Of a stretch of 64,000 nucleotides of DNA, positions 33,232 through 45,713 are shown piece after piece. Under the pieces are notes generated by a model. The model saw nothing but the letters and a program-made list of their open reading frames with translations, was not told the DNA's origin and made no database searches. Positions within the stretch are counted from its first letter, which is position 1. Each line of letters starts with the position of its first letter. The position numbers and the translations under genes were made by a program. Origin of the DNA: Armillaria gallica (Eukaryota > Basidiomycota > Agaricomycetes > Agaricales > Physalacriaceae); NCBI GenBank assembly GCA_037576215.1, contig JBANDB010000013.1:744001-808000 (forward strand). The letters run 5' to 3'.

Positions 33232-36080
33232 ATGCCATCTGCTCATACCGTCCAGGACAATGACAACGACAGCCACTCATTGGCGTCTGACGCCTCTGAG
33301 GGTGAAGCTCATTCAAGGACTCCTCACATCTCTCAGGATCATGATCCAGAGGTCGAGAATTTGACATCTCATTCCCGGCGTCGACGACGCAAGACGAGAC
33401 GCAGGACAATGGGTATGGAGCGTCCTGAGTATATCAACAAAGGTGCATCTATTCATCTCTTCCTTGGACGCCTGTCTCATGAAGAGCTTAGGGAATGATC
33501 CATTTGACTACGAAAATAAATTCGCAGAGGATAAGCGGGGTGAGGAGCTGGCGTCAGCAGCCAGGGTGTGGAGAACATACCTTGAAGAATGCGCTGCATA
33601 TGATGGCGAGATGGTGGAAGGGTGGAGAGACGGTCTAGATGTTCTCCTCGTCTTTGTGAGTACAATTGTCCTGGAATTAAGAATCCTTTCATTGATAGAA
33701 GTAAAGGCTGGTCTTTTCTCAGCGGTTGTCACAACATTTGTCGCTCAGACATCACAAAGTCTCCAGGTTGACTACGGCGAGGTCACCACCTTACTTTTAA
33801 TCGAGTTGATCAATGTCCAACGATCGGCATCGAACGGTTCCCTCGTAAACGACGTCCCCCGTTCAGACCTCGCTTTTCGTCCCTCAACGTCCGACTCATG
33901 GGTTAATGGCTTGTGGTTCACTAGTCTCTCTCTGAGTCTCACTGCTGCGCTGTTCGCTGTTTTGACAAAGCAGTGGATCCACCAGTACTTGTCTATGCCT
34001 TCAGGAACACCTCGGGACAGATGCCATGTGCGTCAATTCCGTTACATGGGTCTGGAGAAATGGGGTGTGGGCCTCATTATCGGACTCCTTCCTGTCTTAA
34101 TGAGTGCATCGCTAGCTGTGTTCCTTGTGGGATTGGTTCTTTTTATCATCCCCTTGCGCGTGTCTATAGCCAGTGTTGTTGGAGCGATCACTTTCATATC
34201 ATTTTCCGCCTATATTGTCACCAACTTTCTTCCAATCGTATATCCCTCATGCCCTTACAAGACTCCGCTGTCACAATACATGTTCCCTCTCTACGCCTAT
34301 ATACGGCGGCGAATTCCTGGATCTTCCACTGCTCTCACGCTAAGGGAGGCTGAGAGTACGGCTGTCCGCGATAGTGCCGATGAAATGGATGTGCAGGCAC
34401 TTGTCTGGCTCGTTAACATGTCGTCGAACCCCAGCGTGGAGAACATTGTGATAGAATCCACGAGTGCTTTGCCGCTCAAGTCTGTGGATTCTTTCAAGCG
34501 CCGTATAGACCATACGGATGTCCCTCTCGCATGTAGGCAAGCCCTTGAACGCCTTTTCCGTGAACCAGATGTATCTGTGCACGAAAGTAAAGTGGACCGT
34601 CTCATTCGAGCCACCCTCCGCTTCACAAGCTCTCCCATTGATTTTGGAATGTGCCACAACCGGCCAAAGACCGCTTCTCCCCTACCCTCTACGCAGACAG
34701 ACCTTCTGTGTATTCATTACTAAGAAGAGGAGACCCTGGAACTGGTCATGTCCAACCTGATAGCCTCAAACGATGACCGTACAGCTCTTCGCTTACAGCC
34801 TATAATATGGGCACGTCTTCTTAAGCGGGTCTTATCCAGTCATTCCAGTCCTGATAAACTCGGTGATGCAGATGCTGTTCACTGAGATACCATCGCTCTA
34901 TTGGAAGGCAGACTATGTTCCCACTACCTATGCCCTCGAGAGTTTCGGAATGAAAATCCCCTCCGAATCCGACGATGGCGAAGTGACCCTTCGGATGGCG
35001 ATTCAGACGTCTTTGTACATATATGTCGCTGAGGACATACTTCACCATCACATGCGTTTTGAGCCCACCATTTTCCGCCAGAATGACGGCGACGTAAAGT
35101 ATTCGCGACTCCATCTTCTCTTGAGCATGGCTGGCTCACCTCTATGCGAAGCACGGCCGCCGACTCACTCCCTTTGCGAAGCGTATCCGACACTTCCTTC
35201 ATTCCTGATGGAAGTTTGTTTCTGGTGATAATGCTTGTATAGGTGACCTCGTGGATATTGCATCACCCCACAAGGATAACGATGATCACTGCACTGTTCT
35301 GGAATTTCTGTACACGTTAATCACCTCGGTCGAATTCAACGGTCATTTAACCCTCCTCGAACAATCATCTGCCTTGACAATGTTCTTTCGTGTTCTAAAT
35401 TCCACATCCTCTCACCCACCATGCCTCCAGGAAGACTGGTGCACGCCGCAACTGGCCACTAAATTTGTCCGAATCTCCTTGAGCGACTTTGATAGTCCTA
35501 CCCATGGACTAGGTACCTATTTCTTCCAGCACACTTCCTTCACAAATGAGATGTTGGCTTCTTTCGTATCGGATCTCTTTGAAGAATTGCGCAAAGAGAT
35601 CAACGATGATGCTCTACAGACATTTTTGCGCCTGATTATCACCGGACTGGGATCCGAAGATTTGGGTGTTCATATCCGCCAGCAATCACTGGAATATTTG
35701 CACGAGCCCGACAATCTGTTCACTTCTTGCACTGCCCTCATTCAGTGTATGACACCCAGACTCTTCGTCGTCTCGCTCTCCTCCATCCCGAACACCATTC
35801 CTGGCCCGACTGTCTACAGCGGCTGGAAGACTCTGAAATGGAAAATGAAATGCAAGACTCACGAGTCGCCAATTTCAAGGCGTTTATCCAAGCTGGGTGT
35901 GTGGGTGCATTTGGGGAGGATGACACGGCATCTTCCAGTCATATTGTATCATTTCAGGAAGAGAACAACAAATCTCTGCAGCATCTCTGGTCAACGGTGC
36001 TGCATAGGGTCCAGCGGTTTATTACAAGAAAGCCTAGTCGTGAGGGAATAGAATCGTCGAGTAATGATAACAGAGTGTAG
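33232..36080 (+). pseudogene. DUF6535 membrane protein, copy 3 (multiple lesions)
   Basis: Exons 33232-33442, 33492-33655 and 33707-36080. The DUF6535 part is intact (SWVNGLWFTSLSLSL, KQWIHQYL and four hydrophobic segments). Damage starts after it: a frame change near 34650 that is reversed by an AGAC duplication near 34697, a TAA at 34721, a 2-nt loss near 34861, a 1-nt loss and degenerate sequence at 35135-35235, and a 1-nt loss near 35748. Open pieces remain at 34863-35228, 35251-35740 and 35740-36080. A product ending at 34723 would hold the whole membrane domain plus about 130 residues. Confidence 0.8.
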
Positions 36081-36746
36081 TCTACCGTGATCCATTTCGT
36101 ACTAAATAATACTTCAAAGAGTGTGCACAGCACATTGAGACGGATGCGTCTCCACCTCGTCATCTGCGCATACGATGTTCCCTCGCCTAGGTAGCCTATC
36201 ATTTTCTCATAACTTAGCTGCCCAGAACTGGTTGCCACAGCCATGCCAGTACTGAGCACGTCAGGGAAAGGGATCAGCTTTCCGTGATTTGTAGGTCCTT
36301 GCATTGAGACGTCGAATCTCGTCGTCATAGTCGAATCAGTACACGCCTAAAGGTAAAGTGGCATTGGTTTAGGTAGTGGCGGAACTTAGAACTAATCATA
36401 TATCGTCCAACTTGGTTATTTACGTCAACCACTACTGGCAGCTCCGCGCCTGAACGTTTTAACGGTCGTCTTGGAATCACATCCTGTAAATTCTACTACC
36501 ACTGCGCCGGGAAATTGCAGAAGGACGAAGAGGTCCTCAAGCTTGACTGCGGGGCCATACTCGCTCAACAATCGGCTGGTTTTTTTGTCGGTCCCACATC
36601 TCTGGTGAGGCCTGTGCTGATAGCGAGAGATTGGCGAATCTCTTTTCAAACATCGGCCTTTCTTAGGATTGTTGTGGTGTGAGAAAGAGCGCGCCTGTAT
36701 AAAGAGATTATTACATCGATGACTCTGTCGCTGCAGCTTCTTCTCA
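36081..36746. repeat. Conserved 3' flank of DUF6535 unit 3
   Basis: Shorter version of the flank, with internal deletions near 36485-36535 compared with 28640-28760. Keeps the GTATAAAGAGATTATTACAT motif near 36697 and leads into relic 4. Confidence 0.55.
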
Positions 36747-37340
36747 GTGGAAGTGAGCCATAATCTCAACTCACCCGTTACAGTTCTGTCGAGACCTCTT
36801 GGACAAACACACCCGAAATTTCGCGCTAGAGTCGCCGATCTACACGCTGTCCTCAACCTTCCTATACCAGACTGTACGCTCCTCGCAGGTCCTCAACGCG
36901 CGCACCTCACCCTCGGCACTTCACCCACGAATCTCTTCCAACTGCCCTTGACACTCTCGACATCCTCAAGAGGGAAACCCGCCGTCGTGCCCATGTTTTG
37001 TAGGCTGGCCCATCTCATCCTGAACCTCTGTTCATCCAAATAAACCTGATATTCCGTGACGAGGGCTTTATCACCGACACCCGTCCTTTCAAGTTGCACA
37101 TGATGCTCATGAACAGCACCTACAGAAGACCCAGGATCAGCCGTTCATATATTACGGCAGGCTAGTGTGTTAGAATGTTTCGGCGCAGGAGAGCGAGTAC
37201 GCTGAGCTCCCAATGACTGTTTTAATGGAACGGTAGTACGGTTCGCCAAGAGTTCATCTGCGCAAGATGGGATGCTGGGATGCAGACAACGCGTATGTCA
37301 GCTGTGGCAGTGCGCAAGGAGCTCGTCTGAGCTACTCTTT
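36747..37340 (+). pseudogene. 2H phosphoesterase (AKAP7/ASCC1-like), relic 4
   Basis: Contains LGQTHPKFRARVADLHAVL, then the first HxT motif (cac at 36903, HLTLG), directly followed by a deletion that removes the NFTHESLP region. TAG at 37001 replaces the Trp of HVLW, and the second motif has become HMML (cac at 37097, Thr to Met). A KMGCWDADNAYVSCGS block is present at about 37267-37312. Confidence 0.6.
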
Positions 37341-37954
37341 GGAATGCTGCTCGGCATCTCTCGCACTGCTATTAGATCGACGCGGCCGATACATACGTGT
37401 CAAGCTCATACCATATGCTATCCAGCGCGCTGTACGGATAATGGTTTAAATGCCGCCACCTCTTGAATGGCCGCCGTATCCGTTCATTATCGATGTCTCC
37501 GTCGAGGTCGTTTCAGCATGGAGAGGAAATTGTGGAGAGTCTCTGGGTCTCCTCTTTGACATCGAGCGAAGTGGGTGTGTCGCTTATGCTCGAGGAGACC
37601 GAACAGCCCTTCATGGATAGCTTTCCGACACAGCGCGAGAGCTCATCTACAGTGTTCTTCTCCAGTTAAAGGAGACGCCCCAAATCTTCGTGGAGACACG
37701 TATCGGTATATCAGGGCGTCTTTGATCACTACTCGGGGGGCATGGAGCATGTCTATTGCTTCATGAAGGTAGGGAGTCGCCGTTAGAAGAATATCTGGTC
37801 GAATGCGCTTGGCGGTAACTTCCTCAGGCAAATTCGAACAAGTATGGAACCTGAGGCAAGTCGTTCACTTTGGATCCACCTATCTATCATCCGCCTCAAC
37901 ATTCGTCAACGTGCAAGAAAAAGACCAACGACTGATGCCTCCAACGGCGAGTTT
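37341..37954. repeat. Segment downstream of relic 4
   Basis: Near copy of 46350-46940, with the minus-strand peptide LPEEVTAKRIRPDILLTATP shared with about 12.66 kb. It has the open minus frame 37643-37831 but no recognised family. Confidence 0.4.
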
Positions 37955-38330
37955 CAATGCTTATCCGGAGATGGGGTGGGCCGTGGCTTGAGCGGTGTTG
38001 AAACGAAACCCAGAAATTTGAATTATGTCAAGAAAATACAGTACACTCAAGAAACGGACGAGCGAGGACAGTGTGAGTACAGCCAGGAACGAGGTCATTA
38101 CAGTGAAAGAATAACCGCCGGTAACTTGATCAATTCCAAGACGCGTCAGCCACGTGCTCCGGCGGCTTTCTTCTTTCCATCATCTTTGCTTGCTCTTCTC
38201 GCTACCTCAATGTTTATCGTGATTCTTGTTTGACCATCCAGACCTCGAGTGTTCCCATGTTCAAGGATTCGGTAGTCCGCTAATTTTTATGGGAATATGT
38301 CAAGCGAGCTGCGCATGTCAGGTAAGCTGG
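37955..38330. repeat. Block D, split copy, left part
   Basis: Matches 30940-31300 (GAGATGGGGTGGGCCGTGGC, ATGTTCAAGGATTCGG). The similarity stops at the GAGCTGCGCA sequence near 38315 and resumes about 2.6 kb later at 40925. Confidence 0.55.
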
Positions 38331-40924
38331 CGTGTTTCGATTGGTATTTCTGTCTCCTCTTCTTACGTTGCACCGTTCCACAGCAGGATTGAATTCTACG
38401 GACATCGGGACAACTTGATTCCCGAGCGAAGGCTGGATAGGTGCGGATCCGCCGATATTCTTTTGGACAAGGATTTGAAGTACGCCTGATAACTTTCGAT
38501 GCTGAAAATTTCCTGTAGCATCCCCCCGATTAATGGAGGAACTTATGATACTTTTTACCTCACCCCTCTGGTCAACTATGACGCGTTTCTGTAAGCTTAT
38601 GTCCATCTACGTGGTGAAGACGGTGTGCCTACTAATCCCCAGCTTACGCGACTGACTCGAACTGAATGAAATTAGACCAGGCTAAGCTTGAGGTAAGTAC
38701 GCATTATTCTCGCCATATCTATTGTACATGGTTTTGCAAACTTCACAGATCTCGTTAAATGCCCTGGTATGGCTCCCAACATCGACCTCCAACAATAATG
38801 TCCTACCTGTCATTTGATAGCCGCATCTTCTTGGGCAGACGGCATCGGAACATGGCTGAGGTCCCTGAAAAGCGTGCTTGATGAACGTCTAGCAATCCGG
38901 CATTCAAATTTCTGACTTACTGCGACTGGGAGTGAATGTTTCTAGAGTTCAGGTCTAATGCGCCGTCTTGTGATTTACCTGTTGATTTGATGTGATTCTT
39001 AGGGAGAAAACGAAAACTCGGCACTCACCTGCACCACATTAACAACCTTATCGTACTCACAAAGCCATTTGGTGGCGGCGTAGCTTGATATGGACATGAT
39101 GCCGGTCTCCTCGGAGGATGTGGACCTCCGCCAGGTGGTGACAGAAGAAATAAGCGAATATCCGCACGGCTTCGAAACTTCATTCCATGGTGCTCGCCAG
39201 TGGAATGTCCCGAAAGTAAGATACTCGACATCTCAATTTGTAATACTCAAAAAGACTCACCGATGACGTTGAGATACAGTGATTCCGGCTCTAACAAGTG
39301 TTGAAACGGGAGCGTGAGGACGGGTATATCGCTTGCAGATGCGGTTGACGTCGAGCCAAGCGGCGCATTATGTCCCCGCTTCGATCAGGATACTACACAT
39401 ACTGCGGGGAAGATCAGTAAGTTACGACGTCAGTTTGGCATCAAACATTTGACTTACCGTTCATTTAGAGTGTGTCCGAAAATGACATGGATTTGCATGT
39501 CGAGGTGATGCCGGCAAAAGAAGATCTTACCTTGGCGCCGCCGTCATTGCATCGGGGGCGTAATGTTAACATCAGTAGATCTAGGTCCTCCTCCAACGTA
39601 TGCTATGACCACATCTCCCGCCGACTGGCTGGCTGCCCTCGGGTCCGCCGTATTCGAATTTCGCGTCAAGTCAAAAATTGCCGACTGTCCGGGAATACCT
39701 CCGAGCCCTCGACATCTCGTTCCTGGTTAGTCTGTCGTTGCCAAAAAAAATTCGTCCACTCACCAAGTGCTTAGAAAGCTCGCCGACTTGAAGTCCTGAT
39801 ACCGCGGAACTTGGATTCAGCGCCGTATGGATAGACAGTACATTTGACTTTGAGAATGCCAGATAGCTGTGAGTCCATTTCTAGGGGATAGTTTTCTGTG
39901 TGCTCACTTGGCTTGTAAGGACCTGTGGAACGGTGTATGAATTTCGGCGAGACGTCGAAGAGGACGACAGAAGATAATACCGGAACTTGAGCTATGGTCA
40001 TACAGGACAGAATTAGTATGCGGGGTTGTGAGCTACGACGCGTCGGGGATGGTGACTGTTGGCAGGAAAGAAGGGGTACGTTGATTTGTTTTTGTATCTT
40101 GATACGCGTTGGTGACTTTTCGACTTCGACAACTAGGTGGTTGATGTTTGATCAAATATTATGGGTTGTTCTTACTTCATCTTGCCCTCTATATGATATT
40201 CTATTTCTTGCTTTGAATTAAATACGGTGTTTGAGGGTATTAAATGAAGGTGACTTGGACGTTCGAGGATTCTCGAACACTGAGAGGATTGAACCTCGAA
40301 CGTGTCGGGACTCGGCTCAATCAAGATGTTTGAAGTTCGATGTTTTGACAAGCGTGCCGGCACAAGAATGTTTCAACGTCGCGTCTGCACCCTCGTGATC
40401 TTGTTGATTTTGAGTATCTCGTTGACGTCGGTCGATCAAACTGTTTTCCTCTTATTCTCTTACCTTCACTCCCCAAACTCCCATATTCTTTTCTCCCTTC
40501 TGTTCTCCCCTTTGTCCCTCTGCCACACCCTTGTACCACGAGCAATTTGCTATGATTTGAACTCGACGGTCGTCGAGCAGAGTTACAATGGGCGTTGATG
40601 CCCATATCAGGATGATCGGCCCGCACGGAGGCTATCTTGTCTCCCACCACCATCATCGTAAGTGTTTCCTTGTTTACATGTCAACCACAGTGCTCAATAC
40701 CTCCATTTCAGACCTTTCTTGTACGGTACGTATTCGAAATTAGCTTTATTTTGGTTTGACGTCTTCCCTTCTTGTTTGATTCACTCTCGATCTCAGGTCG
40801 ACCCGATTTTGACCCAATACGACGTATCGCCATTCGGCGAGCAGCCCTGGTGTCCTCGCTACACATGAAGGGACGGAAGGATTGATATCGGGAAATGCGC
40901 AGAGTGGTAAGTCCTCATACACCC
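38331..40924. mobile_element. 2.6-kb insertion interrupting block D, with gene-like exons
   Basis: Absent from the other block D copies. On the plus strand, exons up to 38329, 38381-38479 and 38520-38589 appear spliceable and give RIEFYGHRDNLIPERRLDRC, then IPPINGGTYDTFYLTPLVNY. On the minus strand, 40001-39771 reads MTIAQVPVLSSVVLFDVSPK and YPLEMDSQLSGILKVKCTVY, and about 39220-39030 reads LTFGTFHWRAPWNEVSKPCG ending at a GT donor. Both look like true exons of unidentified genes. I found no transposase or clean terminal repeats, so it may be captured genomic DNA rather than a transposon. Confidence 0.45.
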
Positions 40925-41465
40925 TGCGCGCGTTCAGGGCTCTGCGCAGATCTCTGAAACACACACCACTTCATCTTGTTCGACGCTGATGGATCCGGTT
41001 TTTTCGTCGATTGGAAACAGATTTCGCGCCGAGACGACGTATCGTCATCCGGCGAGCAAGGTCAAGATATTGTGCATGCGGGAGAGTAAAGGATGGGATG
41101 GCGGGATGGCACAGGGGGGATTGAAGTAGACGGTAGGAAACACGGAGACACGCCGAGAATGGCATGTCCGTTTTCTCATTCTGTCTCCGCGCACTCATTC
41201 GCTTCTCAGCATGTCAGGAAACACACGACTCCCTCCTTTTGGCCTCACGCTAGGCGCGCTTACACGCTTCTCAGCTCAATCACACAAGACTCTGCCTCAG
41301 ATGATCACTTGAAGGATTTCTGTTTCGTTTCAAGCAATGTAGTAGACTCGGACTTTTCACTGGCACGACGTATCGTCGGCCCGCGAGCAAGGCAGGACAG
41401 TGCGCGCAAGACTCTGCCTCAAAGGATCACTTCAAGAATTTGAAATTCGTCTGTCCTGAACAACC
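40925..41465. repeat. Block D, split copy, right part
   Basis: Continues block D from CGCGCGTTCAGGG (compare 31318) through the two degenerate 330-bp repeats to about 41465, with some internal deletion. Confidence 0.55.
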
Positions 41466-41668
41466 CTGCACAAACTCCACGCGTTGGGCCTAGACTAGTT
41501 ATGTCGTCAAACCATCATGCATCATGGTCTCTGCGTCCACGCTTGCCGGTGTTTTCTCCTGTAACAAAACGCAACTTTGGTGAGGACTTTGCTGCGGACC
41601 GTGGGAGAGGACATGTAGACGCATAAGAAGGAGCTTTACACGCGGCTTCCACCCTACAGCCTACAGCC
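41466..41668 (+). promoter_or_regulatory. Upstream block of DUF6535 copy 4
   Basis: Like copy 2, the left half comes from block D (AACCATCATG.ATCATGGTCT), and it is joined at GACCGTGGGAG to the shared box (GAGGACATGTAGACGCATAA, 41607-41626). The leader contains a duplicated CCTACAG just before the ATG. Confidence 0.45.
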
Positions 41669-44600
41669 ATGCCATCTGCTCATACCGTCCAGGACAATGA
41701 CAACGACAGCCACTCATCGGCGTCTGACGCCTCTGAGGGTGAAGCTCACTCAAGGACTCCTCACATCTCCCGGGAGCATGATCCAGAGGTCGAGAATTTG
41801 ACACCTCGTTCCCGGCGTCGCCGACGCAAGACGAGGCGCAGGACCATGGGTATGGAGCGTCCTGAGTATACGAACAAAGGTGCATCTATTCTTCTCTTCT
41901 ATGGACGCCCGGCTCATGAAGAGCGTAGGGAATGATCCATTTGACTATGAAAAGAAATTCGCAGAGGATAAACGGGGTGAGGAGCTGGGTTCAGCAGCCA
42001 GGGTGTGGAGAATATACCTTGAAGAATGTGCTGCTTCTGATGGCGAGATGGTGGAAGGGTGGAGAGATGGTCTAGATGTTCTCCTCGTCTTTGTGAGTAC
42101 AATCGTTCTGGAATTGAGAATCCCTTCATTGATAGAAGAAAAGGCTGGTCTTTTCTCAGCGGTTGTCACAACATTTGTCGCTCAGACATCACAAAGTCTC
42201 CAGGTTGACTACGGCGAAGTCACCACCCTGCTTTTAATCGAGCTTATCAATGTCCAACGATCGGCATCGAACGGTTCCCTCGTAAACGACGTCCCCCGTT
42301 CAGACCTCGCTTTTCGTCCATCGATGTCCGACTCGTGGGTCAATGGCTTGTGGTTCACCAGTCTCTCCCTGAGTCTCACTGCTGCGCTGTTCGCTGTTTT
42401 GACAAAGCAGTGGATCCACCAGTACTTGTCTGTTCCTTCAGGAACACCTCGGGACAGATGCCGTGTTCGTCAATTCCGTTACATGGGTCTGGAGAAATGG
42501 CGTGTGGGATTCATTATTGGACTCCTTCCTGTCCTAATGAGTGCATCGCTAGCTGTGTTCCTTGTGGGACTGGTTGTTTTTATCGTCCCCTTGCGCGTGT
42601 CTATTGCCAGTGTTGTTGGAGTGATCACTTTCATGTCATTTTCCGCCTATATCGTCACCAACTTCCTTCCAATCTTATATCCCTCATGCCCTTACAAGAC
42701 TCCGCTGTCACAATACATGTTCCTTCTCTACGCCTATATACGGCGGCGAATTCCCGGATCTTCCACTGCTCACACGCTAAGGGAGGCTGAGAGTACGACT
42801 GTCCACGATAGTGCCGATGAAATAGATGTGCAGGCGCTTGTCTGGCTCGTTAACATGTCGTCGAACCCCAGCGTGGAGAGCATCGTGATAGAATCCACGA
42901 GTGCTTTGCCGCTCAAGTCTGTGGGTATTTTCGAGCGCGGTATAGACCATACAAATCTCTCTTACGCATGTTTTCGAGCCCTTGAACGCCTTTTCCGTGA
43001 ACCAGATGAATCTGTGCACCAAAGCAAAGTGGACCGTCTCATTCGAGCCACCCTCCGCTTCAACGGCTGGCCCCAAAATGAAATTTTTCGCACGTTACGA
43101 CCCACCAAAGATTGCTTCTCCCCTACCCACTATGCACACCTTCTGTGTATCCATCCATATTGTCAAGAGGAGGTCCTGGAACTGGTCAAGTCCAACCTGT
43201 TAGCCTCAAACAATTCCCATACTCTTCGCTTACAGCCTATAACATGGGCACATCTTCTTCAGCGGGTCTTATACAGTGGCATCAGTCCTGATAAACTCGT
43301 ACGCGAACAACAACAGAAGGGTAAACTCGAGGTGATGCAGATGTTATTCACTAAGATACCATCGTTCTATTGGAAGGCCGACCACGCTCCCAATACCTAT
43401 GCCCTCGATACTTTCAGAACGAAAATATGTTCCGGATTCGGCGATGGCGAAGAGACCCTTCAAGCAGCGATTCAGACGTCTCTGTACATATATGTCGCTG
43501 AGGCCATACTTCACCGTCACATGCTTTGTGACCCCACCATTTCCCGCCAGAATGACAGCGACGAAACATTCTATCAATATTCGCGACTCCGTCTTCTCTT
43601 GCGCATGGCTGGCTCACGCTTTATGCGAAGCATGGCCGCTGACTCACGCTTTATGCTAAGCATTACTGGCTCGCACTTTCTGCGAAGCATACCAGCCTCC
43701 TCCGCTTCTAATCAAAGCTTGTTCATCATGATTATGGAAAGCATTGGTGACCTCTTGGATATTGCATCACCCCACAAGGATAACGATAATCGCGGCACTG
43801 TTCTGGAATTTCTATACACGTTGATCACCTCAGTCGAATTTGATGATCCTTTAACCCCCCTCGAACAATCATCTGCCTTGACGATGTTCTTTCGTGTTCT
43901 AAATTCCACATCCTCTCACCCACCATGCCTCCAGAACGATTGGTGCACGCCGCAACTGACCACTAAAGTTTTGAGCCTGGCCGGCTCGCGCTCTATGCGA
44001 AGCATGACCGACCTACACTCTTTGCAAAGCATACGCGCCTCTGCTTCTAATCAAAGTTTATTCATCACGGTAGTGGACAGCATTGGTTACTGCGTGGATA
44101 TTGCATCACCCCACAAGGATAACAATAGTCGCTGCACTATTCTGAAATTTCTATACACGTTGATCACCTCGGTCGAATTTGACGATCATTTAACCCCCCT
44201 CGAACAATCATCTGCCTTGACGATGTTCTTTCGTGTTCTAAATTCCACATCCTCTCACCCACCATGCCTCCAGAAAGATTGGTGCACGCCACAACTGGCC
44301 ACTAAATTTCTCCGAATCGCGTTGAAGCACTCCGGTAGTTCCACCCATGAACTAGTTACCTATCTTTTCCAGCGCGCTTCCTTCACAAATGAGACGTTGG
44401 TTTCTTTTGTATCGGATCTCTTTGAAGAATTGCGCCAAGAGATCGACGATGGCAATGATGCTCTACTGTCATTTTTGCGCCTGATTATCACCGGACTGGG
44501 ATCCGAGGGTTTGGGTGTTCATACAATACGCCGGCAATCACTGGAATACTTGCACGAGCCCGACAATCTGTTCACTTCTTGCACTACTCTCATTCAGTGG

Positions 44601-44933
44601 TATGACCCCCAGACTCTTCGTCGTCTCGCTCTCCTCCATCCTGAGCACCGTTCTTGGCCCGACTGTCTACAGCGGCTGGAAGACTCTGAAATGAAAGATG
44701 AAATGGAAGAATCACTAGTCGCTGATTTCAAGGCGTTTATCCAAGCTGGGTGTGTGGGTGCATTTGGGGAGTATGACACGTCACCTTCCATTCCTATTGT
44801 ATCATCTCAGGAAGAAAACGACAAATCTCTGCAGCATCTCTGGTCAACGGTGCGGCATAGGGTCCAGCGGTTTATTGCAGGAAAGCCTCGTCGTGAGGAG
44901 ATAGAATTGTCGAGTAATGACAACAGGGTGTAG
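41669..44933 (+). CDS. DUF6535 membrane protein, copy 4 (intact, 1054 aa, internal duplication)
   Basis: Exons 41669-41879, 41929-42092 and 42144-44933 join in phase to 1054 residues. N-terminal Arg cluster, DUF6535 region and four hydrophobic segments are as in copy 1. It is about 150 residues longer because a stretch of about 110-120 residues is present twice in tandem: residues about 613-734 (43605-43970) and 737-847 (43977-44307). Each repeat holds IASPHKDN, LYTLITSVEFDD and ALTMFFRVLNSTSSHPPCLQ. Short 30-nt coding repeats (GSRFMRSMAA-like) precede each. No lesion is seen. Upstream control sequence is of the copy 2 type. The function of the domain is unknown; expansion of the helical C-terminal part suggests a binding surface, which is inference. 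Confidence 0.85.
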
Positions 44934-45713
44934 TCTACGTGATCAATTTCATACTAAATAATACTTCAGAGAGTGTGCACAGCACATTGAGATGGATGTA
45001 AGAGCACTAACTGAGTCTCCATCTCGTCATCTGCGAGTTCGATGTTCCCCCGCCTAGGTGCCCCGTCATTTTCTCATAACTTAGCTGCCCGGAACTGGTC
45101 GCCACAACCATGCCAGTATTGAACTGTGAACATGTCAGGGAAGGGGGTAGGACTATCAGCTTTCCGTGGTTTGTAGGTCCTTGCGTTGAGATGTCGAATA
45201 TTGTCGTCATAGTCAAATCAGTACACACGCCTAAAGGTAAAGTGGCCCTGTCAGTGTTACTGGTTTAGGTAGTAGCGGAGCTTAGAACTAATTTTATGTA
45301 TCAACGTCCAACTTGGTTATTTACTTCGCATCTGAACGGAACGTTTGAACATTTTAACGGTCGTCTTCGAATCACTTCCTGTGAGTAAATTTTACTACCG
45401 CTCGGGGAAATTGCAAGCTTTAAACGCGCCGCTTCAGATATGTACCGACTCGCATGCAGAAGGACGAAGAGGCCCTCAGAGTCTTGGCTTAGGATAATCG
45501 TCGACACGAAAAAAACCTAATATCGGAGCCATACTCGCTCAACAATCGGCTGGTTTTTTTGTCGGTCCCGTATCTCTAGTGAGACTTTGCTGATATCGAG
45601 ATCTCTCTTTTCCAACATCGGCCTTTCTTTCAGGATTGTTGTGGTGTAAGAAAGAGCGCGCCTGTATAAAGAGATCATTACATCGATGACTCTGTCGCTG
45701 CAGCTTCTTCCCA
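44934..45713. repeat. Conserved 3' flank of DUF6535 unit 4
   Basis: Homologous to the flanks of units 1-3. The minus strand keeps a 74-residue frame (45517-45741; RDYGSLPLGRSCSDRVIDVM). TATAAAGAGATCATTACATC occurs near 45666. Confidence 0.55.

Noticed and set aside
43605..44307. Copy 4 internal duplication as an assembly collapse or stutter artefact
   Set aside because: The two units differ at many positions and have different flanking mini-repeats, which an artefact would not create; read support would still settle it.
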